A stretch of DNA of 64,000 nt from positions 1-64,000 of the forward strand of contig JAIORV010000028.1 of NCBI GenBank assembly GCA_021107945.1. The letters run 5' to 3'. Both the position numbers and the translations under genes were made by a program. This document shows positions 7,757 to 15,572 of this stretch, piece after piece. Each line of letters opens with the position of its first letter. Within the stretch, counting starts at the first letter, position 1. This DNA comes from Vulcanimicrobiota bacterium (GTDB taxonomy: Bacteria; Vulcanimicrobiota; JAJTBE01). The notes under the pieces were generated by a model that was given only the letters and a program-made list of their open reading frames with translations, made no database searches and was not told where the DNA came from.

Positions 7757-8470
7757 ATGAAACGTTCCAGAGTCTCTCGTATGGTTGACAAACAATTCCG
7801 GATGTGGAATCGGAAGAAAGAGAGGGTTGTTACCGATACAAGGGAACCGGCCGAAATGCCGATGCACTCTATTGTTGCTATTTCAAGGCAACTGGGGAGC
7901 GGGGGGGAGTACATCGCTCACCATGTAGCGAAAAAATTGGGATTCAAGATATATGATAAAAAAATTGTGGAAGAGATTTCTAACAAGTCGCAGATGAGAA
8001 AGTCACAGGTGGAATCCCTGGACGAACGAAGCAAGCATTTCATTGAAGAGTGTTACCGAGCCCTGATGATGGATTCACATTTCCTCACATCAAGCAATTA
8101 TTTTAAGCATCTCTCGGAAGTTGTCCTCACCATCGCTCAGCATGGCAAGGCGGTAATCGTTGGGAGAGGATCCCATTTTATTCTGGGAGAGAAAACCGGC
8201 CTGCGGGTCAGGATTATTTCATCTGATAAAAACCGGATTCGCCGCGTCATGAAAAAAGAAAAAGTGGATAAAAATAAGGCAATAAAGCTTATCAGGAAAA
8301 ATGATGTTGAAAAGGGATCATTCATTGACCTTCATTTTGGGCAAAATATTGATACCCCGGAAAATTTCGATCTTATAATAAACACGGATGAGATTACCCC
8401 CGACGAGGCGGTTGACCTTATAGTCTGGCTTGAGAAGAGAAAAATGAGAGAAACAAAGGATCATTGCTAG
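7757..8470 (+). CDS. Cytidylate kinase-like family protein
   Basis: 237 residues. It matches the cytidylate kinase 2 group of P-loop NMP kinases: nucleotide loop ISRQLGSGGEYIAHHVAKKL (residues 42-61), then 'GFKIYDKKIVEEI', the 'AVIVGRGSHFIL' strand (about 136-147) and the C-terminal 'FDLIINTDEITPDEAVDLI' strand-helix typical of the family. Members are predicted small-molecule kinases, and the substrate is not known for most. ATG at 7757 is favoured over an upstream in-frame ATG at 7727 because GGGAGGG ends 6 bases before it. Residues 1-38 are a basic extension not usual in the family. Confidence 0.8.
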   Translation: MKRSRVSRMVDKQFRMWNRKKERVVTDTREPAEMPMHSIVAISRQLGSGGEYIAHHVAKKLGFKIYDKKIVEEISNKSQMRKSQVESLDERSKHFIEECYRALMMDSHFLTSSNYFKHLSEVVLTIAQHGKAVIVGRGSHFILGEKTGLRVRIISSDKNRIRRVMKKEKVDKNKAIKLIRKNDVEKGSFIDLHFGQNIDTPENFDLIINTDEITPDEAVDLIVWLEKRKMRETKDHC

Positions 8471-8511
8471 CCCGGGTATTTTTGATTTTTTAACTATTCA
8501 ACTTGCTCTCA

Positions 8512-8575
8512 ACTGGTAGCGGAAAGCTTTAGCTTTCCCCTTTCCTGGAAGGGCTAAAGCCCTTCGCTACTGTAA
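8512..8575. repeat. Dispersed hairpin repeat (GTAGCGG type), double stem
   Basis: Two adjacent hairpins, AAAGCTTTAGCTTT and AAGGGCTAAAGCCCTT, are bounded by GGTAGCGG and its inverse CGCTAC. The element overlaps the 3' end of the phosphoribosyltransferase gene and lies between two convergent genes, so it may serve as a two-way terminator. It belongs to the same design as the repeats near 2471, 12398 and 33907. Confidence 0.65.
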
Positions 8576-9201
8576 TTAAGTAAATTCAGCACTTCCTCAT
8601 GAGTAGTCTGCTTGAAATCTTCATAAAACTGCCCCACGGAATAGAACACTTCGGGGGCGTAAAGACAGAGTATATCATCGGCTATTTCATTCATCTTGAT
8701 AACGGCATCCCGGGGAGCAACCGGAACCGCTACAATAATCCTTGCAGGCTTCTTATTTCTCAGTGCATTTATCGCTGATGTCATAGTGGAGCCTGTGGCT
8801 ATACCGTCATCAACAAGAAGCACTGTTTTCCCCTTTATCTCGACGGGGGGATTCTCCCCGCGGTATATTCTTTCACTTTTCCTTATCTCTTCAAGCTTTT
8901 TCTCTATTTCATTCTTGATGAAACTTTCCGATATGCTTAAATATTTTATTAACGATTGATCAAGATAAACAGCTCCGTCCCCTGTGACGGCTCCCATAGC
9001 CAACTCGGGATTTCCCGGCGCTCCCAGTTTTTTGGGAATGATTATATCAAGGGGAATATCCAGTTCCCTGGAAACTTCGTATCCAATCTCAATGCCGCCT
9101 CTGAGAATTGCAAGTATCAGGGCATTCTCAGTTTCAATTACAATTTCTTTTAGAACATTTGATAATTTTTTTCCCGCATCTCTTTTGTTCTTAAAATACA
9201 T
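8554..9201 (-). CDS. Phosphoribosyltransferase family protein
   Basis: 215 residues. The PRPP-binding motif is VLLVDDGIATGSTM (about 127-140), with an N-terminal 'LILAILRGGIEIGYEVSREL' strand-helix and the 'KKLGAPGNPELAMGAV' flexible-loop region characteristic of the ComF/Pribosyltran group often annotated as 'putative phosphoribosyl transferase'. The base substrate cannot be inferred. It lies 32 bases after tatA on the same strand, so the two are probably one transcript. ATG start; the ribosome site is weak. Confidence 0.85.
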   Translation of the reverse strand: MYFKNKRDAGKKLSNVLKEIVIETENALILAILRGGIEIGYEVSRELDIPLDIIIPKKLGAPGNPELAMGAVTGDGAVYLDQSLIKYLSISESFIKNEIEKKLEEIRKSERIYRGENPPVEIKGKTVLLVDDGIATGSTMTSAINALRNKKPARIIVAVPVAPRDAVIKMNEIADDILCLYAPEVFYSVGQFYEDFKQTTHEEVLNLLNYSSEGL

Positions 9202-9233
9202 AACTGTTTCTTCAACTCACTCTTTTAAATAAA

Positions 9234-9428
9234 TCATTCTTCATTGCTTTTTTCTTTACTGTTTTCATCTTCATCAGAAGGTTCATCAGTTATTCCCTTT
9301 GTAGCTTTCTTGAACTCTTTGAGTCCGCTTCCAATCGCTTTTCCTATCTTCGGAATAGCCTTGGGACCGAATATCAAAAGAGCTACTGCAAGGATAATCA
9401 AAAGCTCTGTAATTCCAATGGTAGGCAA
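9234..9428 (-). CDS. tatA: Twin-arginine translocase subunit TatA/TatE family
   Basis: 64 residues. It has one N-terminal transmembrane helix '[20 protein letters not shown]' with the conserved FGP hinge, then the amphipathic helix '[19 protein letters not shown]' and an acidic tail, the canonical TatA layout. It forms the pore of the Tat pathway for folded proteins at the inner membrane. TatC is not in the window. TTG start, with AAGGAAG about 9 bases upstream. Confidence 0.93.
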   Translation of the reverse strand: MPTIGITELLIILAVALLIFGPKAIPKIGKAIGSGLKEFKKATKGITDEPSDEDENSKEKSNEE

Positions 9429-9602
9429 GATCTATACACTTCCTTTCAGGAATGGAAAGAAAAAATTAATACTTCTTTCATATTATCACTAAATATATTC
9501 TATCTTATTATTCTCCTTTTGACAATAATAAGTTTACGGTCATAAATATTTCATTCCTGTATGTATTAAACTCGGTCAGTCGAGGGCAACTACCTTATCT
9601 TT

Positions 9603-9660
9603 CATGACATTTTTTTCACCGCAAAGACCACAAAGACCACAAAGACCACAAAGACCACAG
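9603..9660. repeat. 9-base tandem repeat (AGACCACAA) with dispersed flank
   Basis: About four units of 9 bases at 9626-9660. The preceding block (ATGACATTTTTTTCACCGCAA) has an inverted match at 28805-28843, so this is one copy of a dispersed intergenic sequence, not a CRISPR (no spacers). Confidence 0.75.
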
Positions 9661-9694
9661 AGAGGTTCGGATGATGGAAAACGCAGACCATGTC

Positions 9695-9772
9695 TATAGG
9701 AGGGGTTTCCCAACCCCGATAAGCGCAGGCCGGACGCCGGATCTGTAGGAGGGACGTCCCCGTCCCGATAAA
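9695..9772. repeat. Two REP-like palindromes (TAGGAGGG type)
   Basis: Copy a, 9695-9723, has stem GGGGTTTCCCAACCCC. Copy b, 9744-9772, has GGGACGTCCCCGTCCC. Both start TAGGAGGG and end CCGATAA. Further copies are near 33823, 47925 and 59739. Confidence 0.8.
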
Positions 9773-10091
9773 CGGATAACTCTTAAAAAGATATTATCCG
9801 GACAGCCTGCAATCGCCCTCGACGACTTTGAAGTTTCAGATGATGGCAAAATTAATTCGATTAAGTATAATTTGTAAAATTTCTTTGCGAGAATCTTTGC
9901 GCCCTTTGCTTCTTTGCGGTTTGTCAGAAAATCATCATTAATTAAAAGATGTATATAAAGATTAGGCAACTACACACGTCATTATGCTGTCAGCTTCTCC
10001 TGTATCAGGCTATCTGAATAGAATGCCGACTAAGAGGGTTCTTATCCTGGCTATAGAAAAGTCATGAGATACTATTTGGAAGTCAGCTATT

Positions 10092-11069
10092 GTGAACATT
10101 CTTATACGGGCATATGACGTTGATGTACTTGAAGGGGTTTCCGGTTCCGGTGGGGAGATTCACTCAATTTATGAGAATGCCATATCACTACGATTTGGCG
10201 ATACTCTTTTAACTATGGTGGAGAACCGACGTGGCAGGGGACCCGGTTTTATTATCATTCCTGAAAACTTGATAGGTTTAATCGGATCAAAATGTAAGCC
10301 CGGGGATATAGTGAAAATTAATTTGCCCGTGCTTGATATCCCAGGATCTCAAATTTCACTTAATACGAGAGGAGCGGACACATTCGACTCCCTGATGAAT
10401 CCAAAATCCTCGGGACTATTCAGCGTAAAAATATTCAAAGATAATTTGAGTTATTTAAAGAGTTTCTTTTTGAAAGAGGTTGACATTTCCGATTCAATTC
10501 TTTGCGAATTGATTCCTTCATGGAAATCGGGTGATACTAACCGCAGAACTGGGACACGCGTCACTCCCGTTTGGAGGCATTTCGTCAAGACAAGTATCGA
10601 GTCAATAAGAATTGCCATCAAAAACAAGGACGAATTCCTATTGGGCGAGTTCCTTGGGAGACTGGTGGGAATGGGATGGGGTCTTACTCCCGGTGGAGAT
10701 GATTTTGTCCTGGGGATGCTGGGAATTACTCAATACATAGAAAAATCATCCAGGTTGAATCCTACCAAAATCTTCGCCGAAAAACATGGCCTTTTATCCA
10801 TATATCCTGATATTATAGAGAAAAACAGGTTTTTATCCGGGGCGATTAATCAGCACCTTCCCCGGTATCTGGGCAAGACAAATTTCATATCGGGCTCTTA
10901 TCTGAAATATGCCCTTGATAGAAGGTATCTTAAGGCATTTAATGATTTTCTGGATGAGCTTTTTCTGGGGAATCTTCAGAAAAACGGTGAAAGCATTCAA
11001 AAAATGATAGAATTCGGAGCGACATCGGGGTTAGATATTATTGCAGGTGTTCTATTTGTCCTGGAATAA
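10092..11069 (+). CDS. DUF2877 domain protein
   Basis: 325 residues, soluble, no signal peptide. The diagnostic DUF2877 segment is 'GMGWGLTPGGDDFVLGML' (about 194-211), with 'SGLDIIAGVLFVL' at the C-terminus. In other bacteria DUF2877 proteins are often found next to ureide or carboxylase-type catabolic genes, and the activity is unproven. Here it stands alone on the plus strand, with a convergent pilus operon downstream (only 3 bases between stop codons). The GTG start has only a weak GGAAG upstream, so the N-terminus is uncertain. Confidence 0.75.
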   Translation: MNILIRAYDVDVLEGVSGSGGEIHSIYENAISLRFGDTLLTMVENRRGRGPGFIIIPENLIGLIGSKCKPGDIVKINLPVLDIPGSQISLNTRGADTFDSLMNPKSSGLFSVKIFKDNLSYLKSFFLKEVDISDSILCELIPSWKSGDTNRRTGTRVTPVWRHFVKTSIESIRIAIKNKDEFLLGEFLGRLVGMGWGLTPGGDDFVLGMLGITQYIEKSSRLNPTKIFAEKHGLLSIYPDIIEKNRFLSGAINQHLPRYLGKTNFISGSYLKYALDRRYLKAFNDFLDELFLGNLQKNGESIQKMIEFGATSGLDIIAGVLFVLE

Positions 11070-11072
11070 TTA

Positions 11073-12323
11073 TCAGTACTCTTCCCACCGGGAAACAATG
11101 TTCAGACTCATCGATCCGCCCTCAAAAAGGATATTCTTCAGGGAGCAATCATGATGCAGGTTTGAATTATTTGACATGTTAATTATATTGACGGCAATAG
11201 CACCGTAAAAATCAACATAGTCATTCATTGTAACCGTTGCTTTTGGGGCATACAGGGTGATATAGGCGTTAACACCGTTTGACATAATAAAGCTTGTGGC
11301 GGAATCTGCCCCAAAGATGGAAAGTTTTTCAGGTTTCTCGTTTGTGTTTATATATGCTCCATTACTAAAGTTCAGAGAGTTTGTGATATAGATTTTCGTC
11401 ATGGATTTCCAGTTTTTCAATATAACTGTGCCACCATTGATAACATTGAAGTTATCTATGATATAATTACCTTTTCTTAAAACACAAGTCCCACCGTCAA
11501 CAGTAACGGTACCATAAACTCCGGGCTTAAGTACGGATAAATGTCCGATACTTTTATCACCCCTGTATTTACCTGGAGGAACCTCCACGGAAGGAAGAGG
11601 GAATGAGGAAGATGCAACTTTAATTGCACCCGTATATCCGGTACCCTGAACCACGGCGGGACTCCCCCCGGGACCCACCATAATATCGCCATACACATTA
11701 ACGGAACCGGAAAGTATTACTTTTCCCTCTTCCGCGGCATTTGTCCTTAAATCTCCCTCGGAATTTTTATGAGTGCTGTCATAACTCCCTATTGAAGAGT
11801 CATAGCTGTCAATTGTTACAATGTTTTCCAGGGTGATTCCTTCGTCACCGAACCCAGCGTTCTTGAATGCACTGAAAAGCGTTAACAATACGCCTTCGCG
11901 TACAGTTTTATTTGTATATTCACCTGTGCTGATCAAATAGACCGCCCCGGGAGGAACGATTCTTCCTCCGTAACCGATAATGGAGGATGCTCCAAGTGAA
12001 TTGTTTGTGGAATATGGATAGACTGTCTGGAATTGGTCGAATGTGACGGTATAGGTTGCACCGGAATCAGCGAGTTGTTTCTGATTGAATCCGTCACTCC
12101 AGCTATTATTTTCAAATAACTGGTAAAGGGACTCTTCTGTCCCGGCTTTTGCAGCATACATGGCAGTAACTTGATTTCTATATTTCCCTACAAAATCGGC
12201 CGTATTGCCTGCCATTATTACAAGGATGCTTGATAAAATCAGGATAAGAAAAAAACAGAAGAGAATAATAACAAGAGTTGTTAAAGCTTTTTCTTTTTTT
12301 CGTCTTTTTGAAATTTTAATCAT
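11073..12323 (-). CDS. PilX-like minor pilus assembly protein with DUF7305-like domain
   Basis: 416 residues. The basic N-terminus (MIKISKRRKKEKALTTLV) is followed by a single transmembrane helix and 'VTAMYAAKAGTEESLYQLF', the PilX-type 'A-x-x-A-G-x-E' helix. The C-terminal half is a parallel beta-rich domain ending in 'AYITLYAPKATVTMNDYVDFYGAIAVN', like DUF7305 domains attached to PilX-like proteins. It probably belongs to the tip complex of minor pilins. It is the last gene of the operon that starts at 19850, separated from the GspJ-like gene by a repeat-containing gap of 333 bases, so it may also have its own promoter. Confidence 0.75.
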   Translation of the reverse strand: MIKISKRRKKEKALTTLVIILFCFFLILILSSILVIMAGNTADFVGKYRNQVTAMYAAKAGTEESLYQLFENNSWSDGFNQKQLADSGATYTVTFDQFQTVYPYSTNNSLGASSIIGYGGRIVPPGAVYLISTGEYTNKTVREGVLLTLFSAFKNAGFGDEGITLENIVTIDSYDSSIGSYDSTHKNSEGDLRTNAAEEGKVILSGSVNVYGDIMVGPGGSPAVVQGTGYTGAIKVASSSFPLPSVEVPPGKYRGDKSIGHLSVLKPGVYGTVTVDGGTCVLRKGNYIIDNFNVINGGTVILKNWKSMTKIYITNSLNFSNGAYINTNEKPEKLSIFGADSATSFIMSNGVNAYITLYAPKATVTMNDYVDFYGAIAVNIINMSNNSNLHHDCSLKNILFEGGSMSLNIVSRWEEY

Positions 12324-12656
12324 TAAGCTATTTCCAGTAAGTATTTGGTTATTACTTTTTAACTATTTTGACAATGTTAAATTAGTTTGCAGACCACGGT
12401 AGCGGAGGTCTTTACAGTCCGTCCAATAACTAGGATTTTCGGTGATAGCAACACCATATATTGCGGTCACTATTTGACGGCACACCATATGTTGCATGGT
12501 AATGTTCTATTTTTTGAGTTGCGGGACGGACTGTTTAGACCTCCTATACAAGGGAAAGCTGAAGCTTTCCGCTACCGGCATCTGAGGATAATGTAATATT
12601 GTCGAGCTAATCAGACCTCTCACTGTAGGAGAGGCTTCCAGCTTCAATTTCATATC
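12324..12656. other. Intergenic region with an inverted-repeat element
   Basis: 333 bases within the pilus operon, mostly occupied by the palindromic element at 12396-12579. A TGTAGGAGAGGCTTCC REP-like block lies at about 12622-12640. No gene seen. Confidence 0.7.
12396..12579. repeat. About 180-bp palindromic element with 21-base arms
   Basis: Arm 1 (12404-12424) is GGAGGTCTTTACAGTCCGTCC and arm 2 (12524-12544) is its inverse with 2 mismatches. The outer edges add CGGTAGCGGA and its inverse TCCGCTACCG. Another small hairpin (AAAGCTGAAGCTTT) sits near the right edge. It has no coding capacity. It resembles a small non-autonomous repeat or a pair of REP units (REPIN). Confidence 0.7.
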
Positions 12657-13238
12657 TTATTTTCCAAAGAAATAGAGTTTTGAATCCAGTACCATCGTAT
12701 TCTGATTACTACCGTCATATTTTTCCGCTTCAATTGTTATCTCAATTGACTGTTCTGTATCATTTTCAACTGCAGTGAAGCCTGTTATGCAGTTTGATAT
12801 CATTTGTCCGCTTCCATCACAGTATGTTTCAAGTTCTGCCACTGTTAATGCTTCTCCACTATCGGTAAGAAATTCGATTCTACGAAGGATCCTTGTGCCT
12901 GCAGGAATATAGTATATGACCTGTTTTTGAATTTGCAGGTCCCCCCCGATGTCTGTTGAATAATTTCCCTCAATATCCCTCGAAGACGCAAAGCTAATCG
13001 CCTTGGGTGATGATGATGTGTTATTTGTTATGCTGTAGTATGGCGCACCCCGTATCTCTCTTCTTATTCTCTCCGTGGCGGTCAACGCTGCCAGGGACAC
13101 CCCCATACGGGCTTCCCCGGACTTCCAGTAGGTATTGGAAAAGAAAAGGAATTGTAAGACTATTCCCAGGATGATAAGAAAAAGGAAGGAACTTACCATG
13201 AGTTCCGCCAGGGTAAAGCCTTTTTTATCATCACCCAT
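12657..13238 (-). CDS. Prepilin-like protein (GspJ/PilW type)
   Basis: About 193 residues. The N-terminal prepilin site is DDKKG|FTLAELMVSSFLFLIILG with Glu at +5. The head domain has 'ATERIRREIRGAPYYSI', a GspJ/PilW hallmark, followed by beta strands and 'IEFLTDSGEALTVAELETYC'. It is a minor pilin/pseudopilin of the tip complex. I chose ATG at 13238, which gives a normal 7-residue leader; a TTG at 13319 would give a 34-residue leader and overlap the upstream gene. The best ribosome site (GGGAG) is 13 bases before 13238, so the start is not certain. Confidence 0.85.
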   Translation of the reverse strand: MGDDKKGFTLAELMVSSFLFLIILGIVLQFLFFSNTYWKSGEARMGVSLAALTATERIRREIRGAPYYSITNNTSSSPKAISFASSRDIEGNYSTDIGGDLQIQKQVIYYIPAGTRILRRIEFLTDSGEALTVAELETYCDGSGQMISNCITGFTAVENDTEQSIEITIEAEKYDGSNQNTMVLDSKLYFFGK

Positions 13239-13296
13239 ATTAAAATAACAACTCCCAGGATAAAGTCCCCGGCTTAAAAACATACAGTAAATGTCT

Positions 13297-13695
13297 TCAT
13301 TCGGTCTTTTTGAAAACAATGGTCTGAAGTGTCAGTGTTCTCGGTTGATTGCGATCTTGCCATGACATTACTAGTGTAAGGTTCTTCAGTTTATCATTCA
13401 AGGAAGTAACGGAAAGGTTGTAGTCATAAGCGGTTGACACGCTGTTATTCCTTTGAATAATGGTATGTGTTTGTGTTCCGGTTTCTGTCTGGATGTCGGA
13501 AAATTTCTTGTTAATCCTCTCTTCCAGGATTTTATTTCCTAAAGCGGTCGCAACTTCAATATGCTCCACCTGTTTTATTGCAAGGCTTGCCTGTGGATAG
13601 ACGGAAAACACAAATACAACCAGTAATAATACCAGTATAAGCGAACCAAGATTTTCAACGAGGGAGAACCCCCGGATTTTAGATGTTGAACTCAT
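13297..13695 (-). CDS. Prepilin-like protein (GspI/PilV type)
   Basis: 132 residues. The N-terminal site is TSKIRG|FSLVENLGSLILVLLLVV with Glu at +5, followed by 'ATALGNKILEERINKKF', the GspI/PilV-type helix. The small beta-rich head matches the usual family length. It lies in the pilus operon directly before the GspJ-like gene, the conserved I-J order of minor pseudopilins. ATG start. Confidence 0.85.
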   Translation of the reverse strand: MSSTSKIRGFSLVENLGSLILVLLLVVFVFSVYPQASLAIKQVEHIEVATALGNKILEERINKKFSDIQTETGTQTHTIIQRNNSVSTAYDYNLSVTSLNDKLKNLTLVMSWQDRNQPRTLTLQTIVFKKTE

Positions 13696-13757
13696 TTCAA
13701 ATCATTCCCGGTAGTATCTATTTAGTTCAAAGAGCACAATGAAAAAAATAATGATAT

Positions 13758-14165
13758 TTATTTTTCAATGGCTTCAGGGGTTTCCTTCATGGTTAGGAAT
13801 TCCTCTATAATAGAAATTAATTCCTTATGATTATTTTTCCTTTCTATTACAACGTCTGCTTTTGCTCTATTGGTTATATGATTAATATTTTCTCCAATTA
13901 TTGAGGTCGTAATTATCACAGGGATCATTTTCATCGTGGGTTTTGCTTTAATCAGTTTGCAAACAGACAATCCGTCCAGTTTAGGGAGGACGACATCAAT
14001 TAAAATAAGGTCCGGATTTTCTTTTTGTGCTTTGCGAAATGCATCAAAACCATCCGAAGTCACAACCAGTTCATAATTCCTATGCTTTAATTCTATTGCC
14101 AATATATTAAAGAAATCGGGGGAATTTTCAATTATCAGAATTTTTTTATTCACTTTTAAATGCAC
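13758..14165 (-). CDS. Single-domain response regulator (CheY-like)
   Basis: 135 residues, receiver domain only. The phospho-acceptor Asp is in 'LILIDVVLPKLDG' (about 56), the Thr/Ser switch is in 'PVIITTSI' and the Lys lies near 'VVIERK'. The usual acidic pair is EN rather than DD (KKILIIENSPDF), so metal binding may be altered. Its place inside the pilus operon, 6 bases after the GspF gene, suggests that it controls pilus extension or retraction, as PilG/PilH do. GTG start. No histidine kinase lies in the window. Confidence 0.85.
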   Translation of the reverse strand: MHLKVNKKILIIENSPDFFNILAIELKHRNYELVVTSDGFDAFRKAQKENPDLILIDVVLPKLDGLSVCKLIKAKPTMKMIPVIITTSIIGENINHITNRAKADVVIERKNNHKELISIIEEFLTMKETPEAIEK

Positions 14166-14171
14166 CTGTTG

Positions 14172-15380
14172 TTATTTGGCTATAATATTTGATAAGTTCA
14201 TCATGGGAAGCATTAGTACTATCAGGGTAATGCCGATAATAATCCCCATAAATACCATAAGAATGGGCTCTATAAGGGAAGTAAGCCCTTTTACTTTATT
14301 ATCGACGTCCCTTTCATACATCTTGCTCAATTTTTCTAACATGAACTGAAGTCTTCCTGTTTCTTCTCCAGTATTAATCATACTAATTGCCATATTTGTA
14401 AAAAGTCCGCTCATTCTCAGGGGGGTCACCAGTCTTTCTCCGTCCTTCACTCTTTTTGCCGCTTTTTTTAAAATATCCTCGATTATAACATTCTCCGTGG
14501 TTTCGGCTACTATTTCCAATGCTTCAACAATAGGCACTCCTGTTTTGTACATTACGGAAAGTGATTTTGCAAACCGACCGATAGAAGCTTTCAGAAAAAG
14601 ATCTTTCAAAAAAAATATCCGGAGCTTGGTTTTATCGATAATATATTGTCCCCGTTTTGATTTTACGAATTTCGAGATTCCCGTTAAAGCCAGTATAATG
14701 GCGATACCAATAAAAATAAAATATTTGCCCACAAACTCCGATATGTCCATGAACAATTGAGTCGGAGCCGGTAAGTCCCCACCGAAGGTATCATAAAAGC
14801 CTTTGAATTTTGGTACTACTATGGTAATTATAGCAATTACGATGATCATGGAAAAAGTGATAACCATCAGGGGATAGTATAGTGCTTTCATTACTGTTCC
14901 CCTGGTCTGTGCTTCATCTTCGATATAGCTTGCCAGTCCGTTCAAGACGGAATCAAGTTCTCCGCTTATTTCGCCTGCTCTGATGAGACTCCTGTAATAT
15001 CGTGGAAAGACTTCGGGATGTTCGTTTATGGCATCGGTCAATGTGGAGCCTTTCTCGATTTCATTGGCGATCTGGTGAAGAACCAGTTTCATTGTACAGT
15101 CAGGCATATCCCTGGATATCATGGAAAGAGACTTTGTAAGTGACATCCCTGCTTCTATCGCTATGGCAAGTTGAGATGTAAAGTTCATCAATTCAGATAA
15201 CTTGACACCACGGGATAAAAAAGGGAAAATACCTTTTCCTAAAGTTCTCTCTTTTATTTTGGTAATAACAAAGAACTTTTCCTTCAGGGAATCGATTGCC
15301 GCCTGCTTGGTGGTGGCACTTAATGTCCCTGATAAGGTTCTTCCATCTTGATTTTTAATAGTATATGAAAATACTTTCAA
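14172..15380 (-). CDS. Type IV pilus / T2SS inner-membrane platform protein (GspF/PilC)
   Basis: 402 residues, full length for the family. The N-terminal domain (about 60-185) carries 'AIEAGMSLTKSLSMISRDM' and 'AGEISGELDSVLNGLASYIE', the second domain (about 265-390) repeats it with 'TGVPIVEALEIVAETTEN' and 'TGEETGRLQFMLEKLSKMYE', and there are three transmembrane spans. It partners the GspE/PilB ATPase encoded just upstream. TTG start, with GAGGT 6 bases upstream. Its domain layout matches that of the second copy at 450-1532, but the sequences differ. Confidence 0.93.
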   Translation of the reverse strand: MKVFSYTIKNQDGRTLSGTLSATTKQAAIDSLKEKFFVITKIKERTLGKGIFPFLSRGVKLSELMNFTSQLAIAIEAGMSLTKSLSMISRDMPDCTMKLVLHQIANEIEKGSTLTDAINEHPEVFPRYYRSLIRAGEISGELDSVLNGLASYIEDEAQTRGTVMKALYYPLMVITFSMIIVIAIITIVVPKFKGFYDTFGGDLPAPTQLFMDISEFVGKYFIFIGIAIILALTGISKFVKSKRGQYIIDKTKLRIFFLKDLFLKASIGRFAKSLSVMYKTGVPIVEALEIVAETTENVIIEDILKKAAKRVKDGERLVTPLRMSGLFTNMAISMINTGEETGRLQFMLEKLSKMYERDVDNKVKGLTSLIEPILMVFMGIIIGITLIVLMLPMMNLSNIIAK

Positions 15381-15449
15381 GGGGATACCTCGTGCTCTCT
15401 CCGAAATATATACCCCATTATACTCTATGATATTTTATCATTCTATAAT

Positions 15450-15550
15450 TCCATTGTCAATCGTCCTATTCACGTAGATACATCTACGACCTCTATAGTT
15501 CCATTTTCGACAGTGTTGGCATATACTTCTTCTATTGAGGGTATTCCCTA
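15450..15550 (-). pseudogene. Duplicated remnant of the gspE 3' end
   Basis: This stretch repeats the last part of the gspE coding region (15551-15632). On the minus strand, SIEEVYANTVE is encoded in both places. The distal copy continues as ENGTIEVVDVST to a stop, while the present gene ends EDVTM. Both copies are followed by a matching 'CAATCGTCCTRTTCACRTAG' segment. It looks like a tandem duplication at the end of the gene, leaving the old 3' end as debris in the 192-base gap before gspF. Confidence 0.75.
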
Positions 15551-15572
15551 ATTTCTTTATCAATCGTCCTGT

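Larger units (their letters stand above)
9429..10091. other. Repeat-rich intergenic region
   Basis: 663 bases without a convincing gene. Contents: a TTGACA at about 9518 with a weak -10; an AGACCACAA tandem repeat (9626-9660) joined to a 'CATGACATTTTTTTCACCGC' block that recurs inverted near 28805-28843; and two REP-like palindromes (9695-9723 and 9744-9772). A frame over 9694-9969 on the minus strand is made from these repeats and is not a gene. Confidence 0.7.

Noticed and set aside
9626-9660. CRISPR-like short tandem repeat
   Set aside because: The units are directly abutting with no spacers; the repeat is only 9 bases. The same holds for GGGAAACC at 47768-47814.
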